This document shows, in pieces, positions 26,649-36,057 of a stretch of DNA of 64,000 nt. The stretch comes from Halomarina oriensis (GTDB lineage: Archaea; Halobacteriota; Halobacteria; Halobacteriales; Haloarculaceae). Location of the stretch: NCBI RefSeq assembly GCF_009791395.1, contig NZ_WSZK01000007.1, positions 1-64,000 on the forward strand. The letters run 5' to 3'. Under the pieces are notes generated by a model. The model saw nothing but the letters and a program-made list of their open reading frames with translations. It had not been told where the DNA came from and made no database searches. The position numbers were made by a program, and so were the translations under genes. Numbering within the stretch: position 1 is the stretch's first letter; every line of letters starts with the position of its first letter.

Positions 26649-27428
26649 ATGGTTCGCGAAGGCGCGACAGCCATCGTCACCGGTGGCGGTCGCGGTATCG
26701 GACAGTCGATTTCGGTAGAGCTAGCACGAAACGGGGCGAACGTCGTCGTTGCAGACCTCGACCCCGACGAGATGGCCGAGACCAGACGACGGGTCGAAGA
26801 ACTCGGTGGAGAGGCGCTGTGCGTCGAGATGGACCTCACGAGGCCCGAGAGCATCGAGCGGGCCGTCGACTACGCCGTCGAGGAGTTCGGAACCGTCGAG
26901 ATCCTCGTCAACAACGCCGGCATCGCCGGACCGACCGCGACGTGCGACGAGGTGACCGTCGAACAGTGGGACCAGACGATGGCCGTCAACCTCCGTGGCG
27001 CGTTCCTCATGACGCGGAGCGTCCTCCCGGTGATGAAACGGGAGGGGTACGGTCGCATCGTCAACATCGCCTCGGTCACCGGGAAGCGACCGGTGCCACA
27101 CCGGACGCCGTACGCCACCTCGAAGATGGGTCTCATCGGGTTCACACGCTCACTGGCCGCCGAAGTCGGTCGATACGACATCAACGCGAACGTCGTCTGT
27201 CCGGGCTCCGTCGAGGGGCCACGCATCGAACGGGTGTTCCGTCGACACGCCGAGGCGAACGGCCACACCGCCGAGGAGGTCAAGGAGATGGAGATGGAGA
27301 AGAGCGCACGGAAGGAACTCGTCTCGCCCGAGAACGTCGCTCGGACCGTCACCCTCCTCTGTTCGTCGATGACCGACCAGATGACCGGACAGGACCTCAA
27401 CGTCTCCGCCGGGAAGGTCATGTACTGA
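26649..27428 (+). CDS. Short-chain dehydrogenase/reductase (SDR)
   Basis: This 259-aa SDR has TGGGRGIG, VNNAGIAG, NIASVTGKRP and the YATSK pair. Asp in VVVADLD suggests NAD. A helical insertion (HTAEEVKEMEMEKSARKEL) precedes the C-terminal GQDLNVSAG, where most SDRs read GxxLxVDGG. Thus the usual Asp-Gly-Gly end is replaced. It is divergent from the LLM oxidoreductase. Confidence 0.92.
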   Translation: MVREGATAIVTGGGRGIGQSISVELARNGANVVVADLDPDEMAETRRRVEELGGEALCVEMDLTRPESIERAVDYAVEEFGTVEILVNNAGIAGPTATCDEVTVEQWDQTMAVNLRGAFLMTRSVLPVMKREGYGRIVNIASVTGKRPVPHRTPYATSKMGLIGFTRSLAAEVGRYDINANVVCPGSVEGPRIERVFRRHAEANGHTAEEVKEMEMEKSARKELVSPENVARTVTLLCSSMTDQMTGQDLNVSAGKVMY

Positions 27429-27617
27429 TGACTCGGCGGCGGCGACACGCTCGTCGGTAGTCGAAGCGAGGAGAGCGCCGACCGGCCGGTCGATGAGTAT
27501 CCTTCGAGGGCCACAGGACGGCCGCGTTCGCGTCCGTCTTCGCCGGGCCGTCTCGTCCCGACTCGCGTCCTTCGAGCCGTGCGTACAGTTAAGCTACCAC
27601 ACACTCGAATCGAGTGT

Positions 27618-29231
27618 ATGGCGACGTTCGACGAGACGGTCGACGAGTTCCTCGAAACGTACTGGCGACACCACCCGGTCGAGGCGACCCACGCCGGCGT
27701 GCATCGATACGACGGCGACCTTCCGGACACCGGTCCGGGGGCGGCCCGCGAGTGGCGCGAGGCGGTCGACCGGTTCACCGAGCGATTCGAGGCGTTCGAC
27801 CCGGCCGAACTGGACCACGACGCGAGACTCGACCGTCGTTGGGCGTTGGCGGTCCTCGAGAAGTTGCGAATCGACGCCGAGATGCGACCGTGGGAGCGAG
27901 CACCACGACACTACCTCGACACGCTCGGGAACGGCCTCCACGACCTGCTCCTCGGTGACCGAGCGCGCAGAGACCGGTTCGAGGCGTTGCTCGCACGACT
28001 CGACGCCGTCCCCGAGTTCCTCTCGACGGCCGAGTCCACACTCGACCCGCCGTCCGTCCCGCCGGTCTGGGTCGACGCGGGGCTCAGAACGACCCGGACC
28101 CTTCGACAGTTCGTGGACGACGGGATTCCCGAGGCGGCAGGCAGGGTTCCGGACCTCGAGTCCGACATCGTCGCCGCGAGCGAGCGGGCGGCGGACGCCA
28201 TCACCGCGTTCGAGGCGTTCCTCCACAGCGTCGAAGCGCGTGCGGACGGCGATTTCGCGGTGGGCCGCGACCGGTTCGACCGACTGCTCCGGGACTACCA
28301 CCTGCTGGAGATGGACGCCGACGACCTCCACGAGTTCGGGCGGGAGTGGGTCGACCGGTACGAACGGGAGATGGAGACCATCGCCGACGGTATCGACCCC
28401 GGCAGCGACTGGGTGACCGTTCTCGAGCGCATCAAGCGAGACCACCCCGCGGCCGAGGACCTCCGGCAGGCGTACGAAGACGAGACGATGCTGGCCCGCG
28501 AGCACTGTGTAGAACACGACCTCATCACCATCCCCGACGGCGAGGAGGTGAGCATCGAGTGGACGCCGTCGTACATGCGCGACGCCTACCCCATCGCCAA
28601 GCCGTGGACCACCGCACCGTTCGAGGAGGGCCTCGCGGGGAAGTGGTACGTCACGGGCGTCGACCCGACCGAAGACGACGAGGCGCGGGCCGAGCACCTG
28701 CGTGACCACAGTTGGGCGTGGATTCGCGCCATCGCCCAACACGAGATGTACCCCGGCCACCACCTCCACATGGCCGTCCACAAGCAGGTGGCGACGCCGC
28801 TCCGCAAGCAGTTCACCAGCCCCATCTTCGTCGAAGGGTGGGGACTCTACACCGAGGAACTGTTCTACGAGACGGGACTCCTCGACGAACCGGAGCTACG
28901 GCTGATGCAACTACGCAACGGCCTCTGGCGGGCAGTTCGGATCGTCGTCGACACGGGACTTCACACGCGGGAGATGACCGCCGAGGAGGCCACGGACCTC
29001 CTCGTGGACCGCGCCCGTCTCGAACGGCGCTGGGCCGAGACCGAAGTCCAGCGCTACACGACGCGCCCGACCTACCCCTCCTCGTACCGCATCGGGCTGA
29101 CACAGCTGATGGACCTCCGCGAGACCTACCGGGAGCAACGAGGCGAGGCGTACGACCGCAAGGAGTTCCACGACGAACTGATGGCGTACAGCATCCTCCC
29201 GGTCGGGATGATAGCGGACGAACTCCTCTGA
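27618..29231 (+). CDS. DUF885 family putative metallo-carboxypeptidase
   Basis: This 537-aa protein belongs to the DUF885 family, distant relatives of zinc carboxypeptidases and M3-type oligopeptidases. The putative metal site AQHEMYPGHHLH is at about residues 372-383. FVEGWGLYTEEL and YPSSYRIGLTQLMDLR are other family blocks. The ATG at 27618 fits a CAGTTAAGC element about 27 bases upstream; an in-frame start 39 bases earlier is less likely. It is cytoplasmic (no signal peptide). The Dpp-type importer starts 178 bases downstream on the same strand, which fits intracellular peptide breakdown. Confidence 0.9.
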   Translation: MATFDETVDEFLETYWRHHPVEATHAGVHRYDGDLPDTGPGAAREWREAVDRFTERFEAFDPAELDHDARLDRRWALAVLEKLRIDAEMRPWERAPRHYLDTLGNGLHDLLLGDRARRDRFEALLARLDAVPEFLSTAESTLDPPSVPPVWVDAGLRTTRTLRQFVDDGIPEAAGRVPDLESDIVAASERAADAITAFEAFLHSVEARADGDFAVGRDRFDRLLRDYHLLEMDADDLHEFGREWVDRYEREMETIADGIDPGSDWVTVLERIKRDHPAAEDLRQAYEDETMLAREHCVEHDLITIPDGEEVSIEWTPSYMRDAYPIAKPWTTAPFEEGLAGKWYVTGVDPTEDDEARAEHLRDHSWAWIRAIAQHEMYPGHHLHMAVHKQVATPLRKQFTSPIFVEGWGLYTEELFYETGLLDEPELRLMQLRNGLWRAVRIVVDTGLHTREMTAEEATDLLVDRARLERRWAETEVQRYTTRPTYPSSYRIGLTQLMDLRETYREQRGEAYDRKEFHDELMAYSILPVGMIADELL

Positions 29232-29409
29232 GCCTCCACTCCGCCCGGAGGTGTCGACTCGGTAGTCCGGTGGTCTCCGGTCGTCGAGCAAGGGCGGTGA
29301 CGACGGCGGGCGAACGGACTCCGGGGCCAGTCCACGGGAGTCGAGGTGCGACGTCGCCTGCAGGAAAACACATATGTACTGTCACGCGGTAGCGCCTGTC
29401 ACGCCCTAT

Positions 29410-30339
29410 ATGTCAGATCTGCAGGAGGGACGGTCGGGCCGACCGAACCGTTCCGACGAGTCGACGACGCAGTCGCCGGACGAGGAGACGCAGCTTCCCT
29501 CGCGGCGTCGGAAGGTCGCCGGACGACTAATCCGAAACCGACTGGCGCTGCTCGGGTCGGGGATCGTCCTGGCGCTCGTCCTGACGGCGCTGTTCGCACC
29601 GTACATCGCGCCGTACGACCCGGTCGAGCAGGACTACGCGGCGCTCGAACAGCCACCCAGCCTCGAACACCCGTTCGGGACCGACACGCTGGGCCGTGAC
29701 GTCTTCTCGCGCGTCGTCTTCGGCGCGAAGTACGCCGTCTTCCTCGGACTCGTCATCGTCGGGTTCGAGATGCTGCTCGGTGTCACGCTCGGACTGGTCG
29801 CGGGCTACTACGGTGGGATGGTCGAGTCCGTCATCATGCGTGTGGTCGACGTCGCGCTCTCGATACCGGGCGTCGTCCTCGCGCTCGCCATCGCCGGGAT
29901 GCTCGGTGGGGGGCTGATACCGCTGGTCATCGCCATCAGTCTCGTGGGCTGGCGCGGGTTCACGAGGCTGGTCAGAGGCGACGTCAAGGGGGTGATGGAA
30001 GAGGAGTACATCGACGCGGCGAAGGGGGCTGGCGTGAGCGACGCCAGACTCATCGTCCAGCACATCCTCCCGAACGTCGCTTCGAGCATCATCGTCTACG
30101 CGACGCTCACCATCCCGACGGTCATCCTCTGGGCGGCCGGCCTCTCGTTTCTTGGGATGGGCGTCAGCCCCCCGACCCCGGAGTGGGGGGCGCTCATCGC
30201 GAACGGGCGCGGCGAGATCGACGACGCGTGGTGGATCTCGACGTTCCCCGGCCTCGCCATCATGGTGACGGTCATCGGGTTCAACGTCCTGGGGGACGGC
30301 CTACGTGACGCACTCGACCCACGACAGTCGGAGCTCTGA
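29410..30339 (+). CDS. Peptide/nickel ABC transporter permease, DppC-like
   Basis: This 309-aa membrane protein has an N-terminal cytosolic arm (SPDEETQLPSRRRKVAGRLI). A first TM and a periplasmic loop with HPFGTDTLGRDVFSRVVFG follow, the hallmark of DppC/OppC. The ATPase-contact loop EYIDAAKGAGVSDARLIVQH comes next. It is first in a four-gene operon with order C-D-F-B, which differs from the bacterial A-B-C-D-F order. ACACATATGTAC at about 40 bases upstream may be the promoter. Confidence 0.92.
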   Translation: MSDLQEGRSGRPNRSDESTTQSPDEETQLPSRRRKVAGRLIRNRLALLGSGIVLALVLTALFAPYIAPYDPVEQDYAALEQPPSLEHPFGTDTLGRDVFSRVVFGAKYAVFLGLVIVGFEMLLGVTLGLVAGYYGGMVESVIMRVVDVALSIPGVVLALAIAGMLGGGLIPLVIAISLVGWRGFTRLVRGDVKGVMEEEYIDAAKGAGVSDARLIVQHILPNVASSIIVYATLTIPTVILWAAGLSFLGMGVSPPTPEWGALIANGRGEIDDAWWISTFPGLAIMVTVIGFNVLGDGLRDALDPRQSEL

Positions 30340-30342
30340 ACC

Positions 30343-31413
30343 ATGACGGACCCACTACTCGCTATCGACGACCTGCACGTCCACTTTCACACCGAAGAGG
30401 GGACCGTCGAGGCGCTCGACGGCGTCGACCTGGAGGTGTACGGAGACGAGGTCGTCGGCGTCATCGGCGAGAGCGGCTGTGGCAAGACGGTCACGATGCT
30501 CTCGGTGATGGGACTGCTCCAGTCGCCGCCCGCCGAGGTGGTCGGCGGCTCCATCCGGTACGACGGACGCGACCTGCTGACCTGTTCGGAGTCCGAACTC
30601 AACGAGATCCGCGGCGAGGAGATTTCGATGATCTACCAGGACCCGATGACGTCGCTCAACCCGGTGTTGACGGTCGGTCGCCAGGTCTCGGAGGTGCTGC
30701 TGGCTCACCGCGACATCTCGAAGCGCGACGCCCGCGAGCGCTCCGTCGAGATGCTCGACGCCTGCGGCCTCGCCGACCCCGAACGGCTGATGGACGAGTA
30801 CCCCCACTCGTTGAGCGGCGGGATGCGCCAGCGGGTGATGATCGCGATGGCGCTGGTCACCGAACCGAACCTCCTCATCGCGGACGAACCGACGACGGCG
30901 CTCGACGTCACCATCCAGGCGCAGGTGATGGAGGTGCTCCGTGAGCTACGGAGCGACCACGAGGTGAGCATCGTCTTCATCACGCACGACCTGCCGCTCG
31001 TCAGCGAGATCGCCGACCGCATCGCCGTGATGTACGCCGGGACCGTCGCCGAGACGTGCTCGGTCGAACGGCTGTTCGACCGTCCGCTTCACCCCTACAC
31101 CAGGAAACTGACCGAGAGCATCCCGAAACTGGATCAGCCTGCGACGCGACTCCCCTCCATCGACGGCACCGTTCCGAGCCTCGTCGACCCGCCCGACGGC
31201 TGTCGGTTCGCCTCGCGCTGTCCGCAGTTCATCGGCGAGGAGTGTCGGTCGGTCACACCGGCGCTGACCGACGTCTCGGGGACCGGTCGCCACGAGGTGG
31301 CTTGTCACCTCTACACCGACGTGAGCGAGGCGTCACCGCCCTGGCCCGTCGACGACGAGGACCGCACAGCGCAGCAACCGACGGCGGAGACCGACGACGG
31401 AGGTCGACGATGA
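30343..31413 (+). CDS. Peptide ABC transporter ATP-binding protein, DppD-like
   Basis: This 356-aa ATPase has Walker A GESGCGKTV, Q-loop IYQDPMTSLNPV, signature LSGGMRQRVMIA, Walker B LLIADEPTTALD and a switch His in FITHDLPL. The C-terminal extension CRFASRCPQFIGEEC holds the Cys cluster of oligopeptide ATPases. A run of acidic and Thr-rich residues closes the protein. It starts three bases after the DppC-like stop and overlaps the next ATPase gene by four. Confidence 0.93.
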   Translation: MTDPLLAIDDLHVHFHTEEGTVEALDGVDLEVYGDEVVGVIGESGCGKTVTMLSVMGLLQSPPAEVVGGSIRYDGRDLLTCSESELNEIRGEEISMIYQDPMTSLNPVLTVGRQVSEVLLAHRDISKRDARERSVEMLDACGLADPERLMDEYPHSLSGGMRQRVMIAMALVTEPNLLIADEPTTALDVTIQAQVMEVLRELRSDHEVSIVFITHDLPLVSEIADRIAVMYAGTVAETCSVERLFDRPLHPYTRKLTESIPKLDQPATRLPSIDGTVPSLVDPPDGCRFASRCPQFIGEECRSVTPALTDVSGTGRHEVACHLYTDVSEASPPWPVDDEDRTAQQPTAETDDGGRR

Positions 31414-32426
31414 GCACACAGGAACGGACCACCGACACCGACGGAGAGCGACCCGACGACCCGATCGTGCGCGTACACGAACTGGAGAAGCACTTCCCGA
31501 TCAAAGGCGGCATCCTGCAGCGGACCGTCGGCCACGTCCGGGCGGTCGATGGGGTGAGCTTCGACATCCAGACGGGAGAGACCCTCGGGCTGGTCGGCGA
31601 ATCGGGCTGTGGGAAGTCCACGCTCGGGCGGACGATGGCGCGCCTGGAGGAGGCGACGTCCGGCAGCGTCGAGTTCGACGGGCGCGACGTCACGACGGCG
31701 TCGAAACGAGAGCTCAAGGCGATACGACGGAACGTCCAGATGATCTTCCAGGACCCGGCGTCGAGTCTCAACCCCCGAATGACGGTCTCACAGATCATCA
31801 CGGAGCCGATGCGGTCGCTGACCGACTGGTCGAAGTCGAAACGGGAGGACCGGCTCTATCAGCTCATCGAGGAGGTCGGCCTCTCGAAGGCCCACCTCTC
31901 GCGGGCCCCCCACGAGTTCAGCGGTGGGCAACAGCAGCGCGTCGCTATCGCCCGGGCGCTGTCGGTCAACCCGCAGTTCGTCATCGCGGACGAGCCGACG
32001 AGCGCGCTCGACGTCTCCGTCCAGGCCGACATCCTCAACCTGCTGAAGGACCTGCAAGACGAGTACGACCTCACGTACCTCTTCATCAGTCACGACCTCT
32101 CGGTGGTCCGGCACATCTCCGATCGGGTGATGGTGATGTATCTCGGCGAGGTCGCGGAGATCGCCCCGACCGAGCGGCTGTTCGACGCCCCGAAACACCC
32201 CTACACGAGAGCGCTGCTCTCGTCGATACCGCGGGCGTCCGCGGGGGCGATGGACGACCGGATCGTCCTCGAGGGGACCGTCCCCAGCCCGGAGGACCCA
32301 CCGGACGGCTGTCGGTTCCACCCGCGCTGTCAGGAGTACATCGGCGAGGTGTGCGAACGCACCGACCCGGAGGTCGAACCCGTCGACGGTCGCGCCGACC
32401 ACGTCTGCGCCTGCCACCACTACTGA
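31410..32426 (+). CDS. Peptide ABC transporter ATP-binding protein, DppF-like
   Basis: This 338-aa ATPase begins at the ATG overlapping the DppD-like stop. Motifs are Walker A GESGCGKST, Q-loop IFQDPASSLNPRMT, signature FSGGQQQRVAIA, Walker B FVIADEPTSALD and switch FISHDLSV. The C-terminal CRFHPRCQEYIGEVC resembles that of DppF. It pairs with the DppD-like subunit as the asymmetric motor of the importer. Confidence 0.93.
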   Translation: MSTQERTTDTDGERPDDPIVRVHELEKHFPIKGGILQRTVGHVRAVDGVSFDIQTGETLGLVGESGCGKSTLGRTMARLEEATSGSVEFDGRDVTTASKRELKAIRRNVQMIFQDPASSLNPRMTVSQIITEPMRSLTDWSKSKREDRLYQLIEEVGLSKAHLSRAPHEFSGGQQQRVAIARALSVNPQFVIADEPTSALDVSVQADILNLLKDLQDEYDLTYLFISHDLSVVRHISDRVMVMYLGEVAEIAPTERLFDAPKHPYTRALLSSIPRASAGAMDDRIVLEGTVPSPEDPPDGCRFHPRCQEYIGEVCERTDPEVEPVDGRADHVCACHHY

Positions 32427-32428
32427 CC

Positions 32429-33370
32429 ATGCTCAAGTACATCATCCGACGGCTGCTGGTGATGGTCCCCGTCGTCCTGGGGGTCACGGTCGTCATCTCG
32501 ACGCTGATCTACCTCTCGCCGGGCAACCCCGCGCAGATCGCGCTCGGCCAGAACGCCAACCCCGAGGCCGTCGCCCGTCTCGAACAGCAGATGGGGCTGA
32601 ACAAACCGCCGCATCTCCGCTACGTCGACTGGCTCACCCAGGCGCTACAGGGGAACCTCGGCCGGTCCTTGGAGACCGGCACGCCGGTCACCGACCTCAT
32701 CGTCGAACGCCTGCCGGCGACGCTCGAACTCGCGTTCGCGTCGCTGGCGATCATGCTCGTCATCGCGCTGCCGCTGGGCGTCGTCAGCGCCGTCCGCCAG
32801 TACTCCTGGGTGGACAACGCGTCGATGCTGTTCGCCATCTTCTGGCTGTCGATGCCGTCGTTCTGGCTCGCGCTCATCCTCCTGTTGCTGTTCGCGGTCC
32901 ACTGGGACTTCTTTCCCATCTCCGGGCGGGCCGGCGCGCTCCTGTCGGTCACCGCCCTGTCGTATCTGGTGTTGCCGGCCATCGCCAACGGCGCGCGCAG
33001 AGCCGGGTTGCTCACGCGGATGATGCGCTCGTCGATGCTGGAGATTCTCAACAAGGACTACATCCGGACGGCGAAGGGGAAGGGCATCGGCCAGCGGTCG
33101 GTCATCTACTCCCACGGGATGCGCAACGCGATGATTCCCATCGTGACGCTGCTCGGGTTGCAGGTCCCCTCGCTCATCTCCTCGTCGGTCATCGTCGAGG
33201 TGGTGTTCGCGTGGCCGGGGATGGGGCGGCTACTGGTCGACGCCGTGTTGCGACGGGACTACCCCGTCGTCCAGGGCGTGACGCTGATGTACGCGGTCAT
33301 CGTCATCGTCGCCAACCTCCTGGTCGACATCGCCTACAGCTACCTCGACCCGCAGATCTCCTACGACTGA
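32429..33370 (+). CDS. Peptide/nickel ABC transporter permease, DppB-like
   Basis: This 313-aa membrane protein starts two bases after the DppF-like stop. It has the DppB N-terminus KYIIRRLLVMVPVVLGVTV, the loop with NPEAVARLEQQMGLNKP, and the ATPase-contact loop KDYIRTAKGKGIGQRSVIYSH. WPGMGRLLVDAVLRRDYP is also typical. It closes the operon. No binding-protein gene is joined to this operon; the nearest candidates are at 39598 and at the left edge. Confidence 0.93.
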   Translation: MLKYIIRRLLVMVPVVLGVTVVISTLIYLSPGNPAQIALGQNANPEAVARLEQQMGLNKPPHLRYVDWLTQALQGNLGRSLETGTPVTDLIVERLPATLELAFASLAIMLVIALPLGVVSAVRQYSWVDNASMLFAIFWLSMPSFWLALILLLLFAVHWDFFPISGRAGALLSVTALSYLVLPAIANGARRAGLLTRMMRSSMLEILNKDYIRTAKGKGIGQRSVIYSHGMRNAMIPIVTLLGLQVPSLISSSVIVEVVFAWPGMGRLLVDAVLRRDYPVVQGVTLMYAVIVIVANLLVDIAYSYLDPQISYD

Positions 33371-33418
33371 GTCGGCGACTCCGTCGCTTCGTCCACGTCG
33401 AGAGCCCAGGTCGAACAC

Positions 33419-34186
33419 TCAGGTCGCCGTGTACCCGCCGTCGACGAGCAGCGTCGCGCCGGTGACGTAGCCGGCCGCGTCCGACGCGAGGAACACCGCC
33501 CCCCCGACGAGGTCGGAGGGGCGCGAGAGGTCGCCCAGCGGGATACGGTCACGCCGTTTCTCGTCGGTAGCGTCGTCCGACGCGGACATCTCGGTCTCGA
33601 CCATGCCGGGCGCGAGGTTGTTCACGCGAACGCCGTGACGCCCCCACTCCGTCGCCAGTTGGCGGGTGAACGCCTCGACGCCACCTTTCGACGCGTGGTA
33701 GTCGACGTGGGGGACGTCCGGGTCGGCGACCGCCGCCGTGATCGAGGAGACGTTGACGATCGAGCCGCCGTCGCCCTCGATCATCGCACGACCGGCGTGT
33801 TTCGCACAGAGGAAGACGCCGGTGAGGTTGGTCTCCATCGTCTCTCGCCACTCCTCGACCGGTTTCTCCTCGGCCGGCGACGGGACGGCGATACCGGCGT
33901 TGTTCACCAGCAGGTCGACGCCACCGAACGCGTCGGTGACCCGTTCGACGAGGTGTTCGACGTCGGCCTCGTCGGTCACGTCGGTCGGGACGGCCAGCGT
34001 TCGGGCGTCGGTCGCCGCCTCGATCTCGGTCGCCGCCTGTTCGCAGGCGTCCGCCGAGCGGTTGGCGATGGCGACCGCGGCCCCTGCCTCGGCGAACCCC
34101 TCGGCGATGGCTCGCCCGATTCCTCTGGAACCGCCGGTGACGATAGCGCGCTTCCCGTCGAGACTGAACGCGTCGAGCGCAGGCAT
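33419..34186 (-). CDS. Short-chain dehydrogenase/reductase (SDR)
   Basis: This 255-aa SDR has TGGSRGIG, VNNAGI, NVSSITAAV and YHASK. The region after beta-2 (AIANRSADA) carries Asn-Arg in place of Asp, so NADP is likely. It ends TLLVDGGYTAT. ACTTATGC about 28 bases upstream of the ATG supports the start. It converges with the Dpp-type operon and is divergent from the third M24 gene. Confidence 0.92.
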   Translation of the reverse strand: MPALDAFSLDGKRAIVTGGSRGIGRAIAEGFAEAGAAVAIANRSADACEQAATEIEAATDARTLAVPTDVTDEADVEHLVERVTDAFGGVDLLVNNAGIAVPSPAEEKPVEEWRETMETNLTGVFLCAKHAGRAMIEGDGGSIVNVSSITAAVADPDVPHVDYHASKGGVEAFTRQLATEWGRHGVRVNNLAPGMVETEMSASDDATDEKRRDRIPLGDLSRPSDLVGGAVFLASDAAGYVTGATLLVDGGYTAT

Positions 34187-34327
34187 GTGCTATGGCTGCG
34201 AGCGTGAGAGCATAAGTGGTCGGTCGAGCGCCACCACGAGCGCGGACCGGCCGATATCGTGTACACGGCGACATCGTGACGACGGATAGAGTTAAGCCAC
34301 TACGGGAGGCGTTAGCAAACGGAACGC

Positions 34328-35440
34328 ATGTCCAAATCGAGCGTCAGTTACGATTGGGAGAGTCGCATGAGCCGCGCCCGCGATAGGATGCAGGAGGCAG
34401 ACCTCGATGCCCTCTACGTCGACGCCGGCGCCAACCAGTTCTACCTCACCGGATTCAGCGCCTACGAGGGCGGCTGGCCGGTGTGGCTGTCGGCGTTCGT
34501 CCTGCCGCTGGACGGCGAGCCTGGGTTCGTCCTGAGCGAGATGCACCGCGACATCATGAAACACGCCGAGACCGCCATCCCGGCCGACGCGGTCACGACC
34601 TACCGCGACGGCGACGACCCCGAACCGCTTCTGGGAGCGCTCCTCGAAGAACGGGGCGTCGCCGATGGGACCATCGGCGTCCCCGCGGACGCGTGGTTCG
34701 GTGACGGCGAGCTCCTCCGGTCGGTCGCGTCCGACGCCGACCTCGTCAGCGCGCAGTCGCTGTTCGACCGGCTTCGGATGGTCAAAGACGACACCGAGAT
34801 CGAACATCTCCGCAAGGCCACCGACATCGCCGCCGAGGCCCACGCCGCCTCGGTCGAGGCGATCGAGGAGGGCCGCCCCGAGTACGAGGCGGCGATGGAG
34901 ATAACCGACGCGATGCTGGCTGCCGGCTCCGACAACATGGGTCTCGGCGGGGTCTTCCGTGACCCGCGACAGCGCCGGTTCGCCGACGGCGACATCGTCG
35001 ACGTGGACATGGGTCCGCAGTTCGAGCACTACGCGACCGACTGCGCGCGTAACGTCTTCGTCGGCGAACCGTCCGCCGAGGACCGTCGCGCCTACGAGGT
35101 CTGCTCGGAGTGCCTCTACGCGACGATGGACGTCGTCGAACCCGGCGTCACCGCCCACGAGGTCCACACGTTCGCCGAGGAGTACATGGCCGACGAGGGC
35201 TACGACCAGCCCTGGAAGATCGGCCACGGTGTGGGGTTGATGGGCGGTCACGAGGCCCCACAGGTCCAGAACGGGAACGATGTCGAACTCGAGTCGGGGA
35301 TGGTGTTCGTCATCGACCCCGGTATCTTCGTCGAGGGCCGCGAGCAGGACACGCCGATCCACATCGAGGACCCGGTGCTCGTGACCGAAACCGGCTGTGA
35401 GAACCTCCTCGACTACACGCACGACGTCGTCACCGTCTGA
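34328..35440 (+). CDS. M24 family metallopeptidase-like protein, paralogue 3 (Glu to Asp at one ligand)
   Basis: This 370-aa protein is closer to Xaa-Pro aminopeptidase/creatinase types than the pair at 639 and 4395. Visible ligands are Asp in DVDMGP, Asp in ATDCAR, His in KIGHGVG and Glu in HIEDPVLVTETG. The ligand that is normally Glu in TIEPG reads Asp here (FVIDPGIF). This is conservative but could change metal binding or substrate. AGTTAAGC about 34 bases upstream is the likely promoter. A small NTF2-like gene follows on the same strand. Confidence 0.9.
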   Translation: MSKSSVSYDWESRMSRARDRMQEADLDALYVDAGANQFYLTGFSAYEGGWPVWLSAFVLPLDGEPGFVLSEMHRDIMKHAETAIPADAVTTYRDGDDPEPLLGALLEERGVADGTIGVPADAWFGDGELLRSVASDADLVSAQSLFDRLRMVKDDTEIEHLRKATDIAAEAHAASVEAIEEGRPEYEAAMEITDAMLAAGSDNMGLGGVFRDPRQRRFADGDIVDVDMGPQFEHYATDCARNVFVGEPSAEDRRAYEVCSECLYATMDVVEPGVTAHEVHTFAEEYMADEGYDQPWKIGHGVGLMGGHEAPQVQNGNDVELESGMVFVIDPGIFVEGREQDTPIHIEDPVLVTETGCENLLDYTHDVVTV

Positions 35441-35532
35441 ACGCGACCTGCACGACACCGGCAGCGGCCCACGAGAACACGGCGGTGTCGTCCTCGACGA
35501 AGCTTTTTGTGGTCTTTCACCGGATAGAGGGT

Positions 35533-35991
35533 ATGCGACCGACAGCGAGCGACGTCGACGTCCGGAGCGCAGTCGAGGCGCTGCGAATCGCGTACTGCCA
35601 TCGTTTGGACGACGGACGACTCGAGGAATGGCTCGACCTGTTCACCGAAGACGCCGTCGTGAACTACGCCTCGCGAGAAGGGGCGACGGAGGGCCGTGAC
35701 GCGCTTCGCTCGCTCGCCGAGGACTGGCTCTTCGCCGAGGACGAGACCCGCGTCCACACCGTCTCGAACCCGCTCGTCGACGTCGCGGACGACCGCGAGA
35801 CGGCCACCGGTCTGTGGTACTATCGGGCGGTCACCATCGACGAGGACGGAAGTGCGCTCCTCGAACAGGGGCGGTACGACGAACGCTACCGGCACGACGA
35901 CGTGACCTGGCGAATCGCGCGGCTCACTACGACAGTGACCTACGAGACGCACCGAAGCGCCGGGTGGGCCGAACCCCGGCCCTTCGAGTAG
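35533..35991 (+). CDS. SnoaL/NTF2-like small protein
   Basis: This 152-aa protein has the NTF2/SnoaL-like pattern: an N-terminal helix pair (RIAYCHRLDDGRLEEWLDLF), then TEDAVVNY, GRDALRSL, HTVSNPLVDV and the closing beta strands. Similar proteins are polyketide cyclases, dehydratases, steroid isomerases or dioxygenase small subunits. The ATG at 35533 lies about 27 bases after GCTTTTTG. It converges with the DapA-family gene at 36058. No catalytic assignment is possible. Confidence 0.82.
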   Translation: MRPTASDVDVRSAVEALRIAYCHRLDDGRLEEWLDLFTEDAVVNYASREGATEGRDALRSLAEDWLFAEDETRVHTVSNPLVDVADDRETATGLWYYRAVTIDEDGSALLEQGRYDERYRHDDVTWRIARLTTTVTYETHRSAGWAEPRPFE

Positions 35992-36057
35992 CCAGACCGA
36001 ACGGGAACGGATGTGAAAGCCGACGACGACGTCTCCGCAGTTCCTACGACACCGGGT

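Noticed and set aside
25466-26854. A long N-terminal extension of the LLM oxidoreductase
   Set aside because: It would run through the divergent promoter region and into the SDR at 26649. The family N-terminus begins at 26395.
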